64,000 nt of DNA from Nitrosospira sp. Nl5. Its GTDB lineage: Bacteria; Pseudomonadota; Gammaproteobacteria; Burkholderiales; Nitrosomonadaceae. A model generated the notes under the pieces. That model was given only the letters and a program-made list of their open reading frames with translations. It searched no databases and was not told the origin of the DNA. Below, in pieces: positions 60,701 through 64,000 of the stretch. Position 1 is the stretch's first letter. Each line of letters begins with the position of its first letter. The stretch lies in the NCBI RefSeq assembly GCF_900102495.1, contig NZ_FMVQ01000011.1, positions 39,799 to 103,798 on the forward strand, read 5' to 3'. The position numbers and the translations under genes were made by a program.

Positions 60701-62340
60701 ATAAGGATCACTACATCGTGCGCCCCGGAGAGCGACACGATTACGACCTTCTCCTGGATGCCATCCGCAATGACGGCAGAACAATCGGCCATATCTTCCA
60801 TCTCTGGAGCATGACTACGGCCACCGAAGCGCGGTCTCTTACCGAGAGCTACACGAAAAACTTCTTTAGCCTGTTTTACCTTTCGCAAGCTCTGGAAAGT
60901 GTCAAGGCGGTTATTCCCACCGGCAAAAAAGCAAAAATTACTATTGTGACCAATCAGTTGGAAGACGTCGCGGGCAATGAACGGCTTCGTCCGGAAAAAG
61001 CCCTCTTGCTCGGGCCGTGCAAGGTTATTCCGCAGGAATACTCAAATCTTACCTGTCGTATTGTCGACGTCGAACCGCAGCCTGCCGACAGAATCGCGAA
61101 AACCCGGCTTGTCAAACAGATTCTCGCCGAATCACAAACCGATTCTGTCGCATCCATCGTCGCCTATCGAGGGCCTCATCGCTGGGTTCAAATTTTCGAG
61201 CCCATCCGGTGCCCTGCGCCAATACGAAACAGCCTCAGACAGGGCGGCGTTTATTTCATTACCGGCGGACTGGGTGGCATCGGCCTTACCCTAGCCGAAC
61301 ATTTGGCGGAAACCCGGCAGGCGAAGCTCGTGCTGTTGGGACGCTCGGAATTTCCGCCGCGGGAGAATTGGCCAAGGCTGCTGTCGACCATGGGCGAAGC
61401 GGATACAACGCGCAGCAAGATTGAGAAGGTCATGCGGCTCGAGGCCCTGGGCGCGGATGTGCTGGTATTGCGAGCCGATGCCGCGATCCAGGCCGAGCTG
61501 CAGACGGCCGTCACACGGGCGCATCAGCGCTTTGGTGCAATTCATGGCGTTATTCACGCGGCAGGAGAAGTCGGTAGCGGGCTTATTTCGGCAAAAACAG
61601 AGGCGATGGTCGCGCAGGTATTTGCTCCCAAGGTACAGGGAACGAGGGCATTGCAAGCCATATTCAAAGATGAACCTTTGGATTTCATGTTCTTGTGCTC
61701 ATCGCTTGCGACAATCGCAGGCGGGCTCAACAAGGTCGACTATTGCTCAGCCAACGCCTATCTTGATGCCATTGCCCATGACGCTCACCGTGAATCAGTA
61801 TTTCCCGTTGTTTCAGTCAATTGGGACAGCTGGCGAGAAGTCGGGATGGCAGCAGGCATGGCTATGCCGGACGGAGTGGGAATTTCGCCGAATGAGGGGG
61901 TCCAGGCTTTTGAGCGTATCGTGAACGGTGTGCTTCGACCTCAGGTAATTGTCTCCACTCTTGACTTGAACGCAAGGCTCAGCCAGACCCAGGAAGACTT
62001 GGTTGCTCAGCCTTTTACATTCGCTGATACCAAAAAACAGGGAGGTCAACAGAGATACTCGAGACCGGCATTGCAGACCATTTTTATCCCTTCCGAGAGC
62101 GAGTTGGAGAAGAAGATTGCAGAAATCTGGCAGAGCCTGCTTGGAATAGATGCTATTGGTATACATGACAATCTGTTTGAGCTAGGCGGAGATTCCTTGC
62201 TGGGAATACAACTGCTTTCGAGGGTCCGGGCAGCTTTCGGAATTGACATGTATCCGGCCGACTTTTTCAGGTCTCCCACCATTGCCGGCTTGGCGGAGCT
62301 GGTTGAAGCGAAACTGTTGGATGAGATTGAATGTTCGTGA
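57727..62340 (+). CDS. type I polyketide synthase module: KS - AT - KR - ACP
   Basis: A 1537-residue single extension module. KS: active Cys188 in QTACSTSLAAVHV, His in VEAHGTGTTIGDP and KTNVGHLDAA. AT: FPGQGAQY, Ser638 in GHSIGEYVAA, and HAFH near 735, which predicts malonyl-CoA. KR: NADPH loop TGGLGGIG near 1180 and the Ser/Tyr/Asn set in SSLATIAGG and VDYCSANAYLD. ACP: LGGDSLLGIQ with Ser near 1490. No DH, ER or thioesterase, so it adds one two-carbon unit reduced to a beta-hydroxyl. A longer open frame begins 95 codons upstream, but that part is the shadow of the NRPS; the ATG in the TGATG overlap is the start. Confidence 0.94.
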   Translation: MDHVEESTERADIDIAIIGMAGRFPGADDVETFWRNLRDGVESVTFFTEEELLARGVTRKTLDDPYYIKAGAQLDGVDLFDASFFGYTPREAAETDPQHRLFLEVAWQALEDAGYDATRCSVPVGVYAGCGVNTYLLLNLFSSGCFSNMQDISSLQGLMNGNNKDSMTTTVSYKLNLRGPGITVQTACSTSLAAVHVACRGLLNYEADMAMAGGVWVNLLHDGGYHYQPGAILSPDGHCRAFDAKAAGTVIGTGVGVVVLKRLADALADGDTIHAVIKGSAINNDGSAKVGYTAPSVEGQAEVILAAQAIAGVAADTISYVEAHGTGTTIGDPIEIAALTQAFRESTKRRGFCGIGSVKTNVGHLDAAAGVAGLIKTVFALKHRIIPPSLNFEQPNPEIDFSASPFYVNTTSRVWQNGSTPRRAGVSSFGIGGTNVHVVLEEAPPMEPSGPARNWQMLTLSARSGEALEAMTVRLRDWLTTHPELPLADVAYTLQTGRKGFAHRAIALCSDSGGAASLLGNRDSTGFLTRQVAFENHPVAFLFPGQGAQYVDMARDLYHSEPVFRREFDRCLDLLKPYLGFDLLTLLYPGPDQADRAESSARIGQTEVTQPALFVVEYALARLWMSWGIVPEAMIGHSIGEYVAACLADVFSLEDALHLVVIRGRLLQKMEAGAMLAVVLPETEITPYLNASCDLAAVNGPELCVISGSTAAIEAVDGRLANKDIGSRRLHVSHAFHSSMVEPMLPCFVDAVRKIGLRQPKIPFLSNLSGDWITSQEATDPNYWGRHLRGTVRFGDGVHELLGNPARILLEVGPGETLTTLAKRHPAARPEQLILSSLPHPGKAHLPESGQKHLYLSLGRLWLSGLSVDWKGFHAGESRRRVPLPTYPFQRQSYWVKPGSGNAEGRDEAENRMPARMSEGNQSHVRGLDDWFYAPSWQRADTVTINDDFANLAGLLIFKDERHLGAELVAYLSSKGIVPIVVSEGSAFRRQDKDHYIVRPGERHDYDLLLDAIRNDGRTIGHIFHLWSMTTATEARSLTESYTKNFFSLFYLSQALESVKAVIPTGKKAKITIVTNQLEDVAGNERLRPEKALLLGPCKVIPQEYSNLTCRIVDVEPQPADRIAKTRLVKQILAESQTDSVASIVAYRGPHRWVQIFEPIRCPAPIRNSLRQGGVYFITGGLGGIGLTLAEHLAETRQAKLVLLGRSEFPPRENWPRLLSTMGEADTTRSKIEKVMRLEALGADVLVLRADAAIQAELQTAVTRAHQRFGAIHGVIHAAGEVGSGLISAKTEAMVAQVFAPKVQGTRALQAIFKDEPLDFMFLCSSLATIAGGLNKVDYCSANAYLDAIAHDAHRESVFPVVSVNWDSWREVGMAAGMAMPDGVGISPNEGVQAFERIVNGVLRPQVIVSTLDLNARLSQTQEDLVAQPFTFADTKKQGGQQRYSRPALQTIFIPSESELEKKIAEIWQSLLGIDAIGIHDNLFELGGDSLLGIQLLSRVRAAFGIDMYPADFFRSPTIAGLAELVEAKLLDEIECS

Positions 62341-62420
62341 TTACCCCATTGGACAAGTAGCAAAGGCTTTCCGCATGATGTTTTACGGACTTAGCGCCCA
62401 CGCACAAAGAAGGAACAAGC

Positions 62421-64000
62421 ATGAGTAGCAGCAATCTTGCGCAGAGACGCGCGCGTCTAACTCCTGAGCAACGGGAACGGCTGGCGCAGCGGCTGGCGGG
62501 TATCGGCCTTCCCGCACAGCGCAAACCGGCCATTTCGCCCCGGGAGCCTTCGGATCGGGCGCCACTTTCCTACGCTCAGCAGCGACACTGGTTTTTATGG
62601 CAACTGGAGCCATTGAGCACCGCGTATCATTTGAGCGGGGGATTGCGGCTGACGGGCAAGCTGGATATTGAAGCGTTGCGTTTGAGCTTTGAGGCGCTGT
62701 TCGGGCGACATGAATCGCTACGCACGATTTTCCGGGCCAATGCGGAAGGATTGCCGGAGCAGGACATTGAAGCCGAACCGAAGCTGGATATTCCGATAAT
62801 TGACTTCTCCGGTCTGCCGGCGGGGGAACGCACAACGCGGGCGCACGAAGAAGCCAGTCGGATAAGCGGCACGCCGTTTGATCTCACGCAAGGTCCCCTG
62901 CTGCGGGTTGCGCTCATCCGGATAGCATCGGAAGAACACCTTCTTGTGGTGGTGATGCATCACATCATATCGGATGCCTGGTCTAATCGCATTGTTATTG
63001 ACGAATTTGTAGCAGGGTATCGCGCTCGCACTCAGGGACAAGAACCTGTTTTGCCTGCGTTGCCGATCCAGTATGCCGATTATGCAATATGGCAGCGCAA
63101 CTGGCTGGAAGCGGGAGAAAAAGATCGCCAGCTTGCCTACTGGCGCGGCCAGTTAGGGGACGAACATCCGGTATTGCAGCTTCCCACCGACCATCCGCGG
63201 CCAGCTATCGCCAGCTACCGGGCCGCGGGCCATACTTTCACGTTACCGGCGACGCTGGTTGCGCGCTTGCAGCGCCAAGTCCAGAGTCAGGGCGCGACTC
63301 TTTTCATGGCCTTGCTGGCGGGCTTTCAGGCCTTGCTGCAGCGCTATACCGGACAGAACGATATTCGCGTTGGTGTTCCGATTGCCAACCGTCACCGGGT
63401 TGAGATAGAGAACATAGTCGGTTTCTTCGTGAATACCCAGGTGTTGCGCAGCCGCATTGACGGGCGCATGCCATTCAGGGCCATTCTCGATCAGACCCGT
63501 GAAGCGGCGCTTGGTGCCCAAGCCCATCAAGACCTGCCGTTCGAGCAACTGGTGGAAGCGCTACAGCCTGAGCGCAACCTGAATCAGAACCCGCTATTTC
63601 AGGTGATGTACAACCACCTGCGGGAGGACTACCGTGCGCTTGAGCAATTGCCCGGACTTGTGGTGGAAGAGCATGAGCTGGGCGAGCGGGCCGCCCAGTT
63701 CGAATTGACCCTGGATACCGTCGAGCAGCCTGATGACAGGCTGGAGGCGACCTTCACCTATGCAGCCGAGCTGTTCGAGCCGGAAACCATCAAGCGGCTG
63801 GGCGAGCATTACCTTCATCTTCTTGGGCAACTGGCTGAGCATCCTGAGCGCAACCTGGGCGACGTTGAGCTTCTTAGTGAAGCCGAGCGCGCGCAACTTA
63901 AGGCATGGGGCGTGAATGAGCGGCGTTATGGAGATGCCGAGCCTGTTCACCGGTTGATCGAGCGGCAGGTAGAAGCGCGTCCGGAAGCGGTGGCGCTGAT
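62421..64000 (+). CDS. NRPS: C - A ... (5' part, runs off the right edge)
   Basis: An open frame of 526 codons from ATG 62421, preceded by AAGGA, to the window end. After an N-terminal linker (MSSSNLAQRRARLTPEQRER) a condensation domain spans about 45-470, and the beginning of an adenylation domain follows (HRLIERQVEARPEAVAL). The C-domain core motif reads HHIISDA (about 180-186) where HHxxxDG is expected; the catalytic second His and the Asp are kept. The C domain is closely similar to that of the first NRPS, also at DNA level. It should condense an amino acid with the polyketide-extended chain. Confidence 0.93.
   Translation, partial: MSSSNLAQRRARLTPEQRERLAQRLAGIGLPAQRKPAISPREPSDRAPLSYAQQRHWFLWQLEPLSTAYHLSGGLRLTGKLDIEALRLSFEALFGRHESLRTIFRANAEGLPEQDIEAEPKLDIPIIDFSGLPAGERTTRAHEEASRISGTPFDLTQGPLLRVALIRIASEEHLLVVVMHHIISDAWSNRIVIDEFVAGYRARTQGQEPVLPALPIQYADYAIWQRNWLEAGEKDRQLAYWRGQLGDEHPVLQLPTDHPRPAIASYRAAGHTFTLPATLVARLQRQVQSQGATLFMALLAGFQALLQRYTGQNDIRVGVPIANRHRVEIENIVGFFVNTQVLRSRIDGRMPFRAILDQTREAALGAQAHQDLPFEQLVEALQPERNLNQNPLFQVMYNHLREDYRALEQLPGLVVEEHELGERAAQFELTLDTVEQPDDRLEATFTYAAELFEPETIKRLGEHYLHLLGQLAEHPERNLGDVELLSEAERAQLKAWGVNERRYGDAEPVHRLIERQVEARPEAVAL

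Overview
The window looks like chromosome of a betaproteobacterium, most likely an ammonia oxidiser of the Nitrosospira/Nitrosomonadaceae type. This is inferred from the conserved housekeeping blocks (trxA-rho, birA-coaX, aroA-cmk-rpsA-ihfB, rpsU-yqeY-dnaG-rpoD), the long Lys/Ala-rich N-terminus of RpoD, a PEP-CTERM protein and the siderophore-like NRPS locus. No ammonia-oxidation gene lies in the window, so the genus is not proven.

Layout. 1-1.7 kb: the 5' part of a GH13 alpha-amylase-like gene that runs off the left edge, a small cupin protein and a small membrane protein. 1.7-10 kb: lon, an exported intradiol dioxygenase, a GNAT acetyltransferase, ppa, an alpha/beta hydrolase, a glycerophosphodiesterase and an M48 lipoprotein protease. 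10-20.5 kb: rpmE, trxA-rho, glnS, birA-coaX, engB, hemB and mrcA. 21-27 kb: two small membrane proteins, a dihydrolipoamide dehydrogenase-like flavoprotein, a Sel1/zinc-ribbon membrane protein, and cysteine synthase plus serine acetyltransferase. 27.5-33.9 kb: aroA-cmk-rpsA-ihfB, then lapA-pyrF with the usual intervening lapB missing, and a CBS-domain protein. 34-41.5 kb: folB, plsY, tsaD, the macromolecular-synthesis operon rpsU-yqeY-dnaG-rpoD and a CAU-anticodon tRNA with its own terminator.

From about 41.5 kb the content becomes accessory. A PEP-CTERM exported protein sits behind a sequence that fits the sigma-54 consensus exactly. It is followed by a probable non-coding RNA made of two hairpins. 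Next is a complete tripartite RND efflux operon on the minus strand (outer-membrane lipoprotein, adaptor, pump). Divergent from it, at 49.6-64 kb, runs a biosynthetic cluster: an ECF sigma factor preceded by a Fur-box-like site, a stand-alone 67-residue FecR N-terminal (DUF4880) domain, MbtH, a type II thioesterase, an Sfp-type phosphopantetheinyl transferase, and megasynthases in assembly order. These are NRPS (fatty acyl-AMP ligase, ACP, C, A, PCP), PKS (KS, AT, KR, ACP) and NRPS (C, A..., cut by the right edge).

How it fits together. Iron limitation would relieve Fur repression of the ECF gene. The sigma factor would then switch on MbtH and the megasynthases. The product would start from a free fatty acid activated by the FAAL domain, gain one amino acid, be extended by one reduced malonyl unit and continue on an NRPS. 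It is therefore a lipopeptide-polyketide hybrid and probably an acylated siderophore. The neighbouring RND operon is a plausible exporter. Domain order and motifs are read directly from the sequence; the iron link, the product class and the export role are inference.
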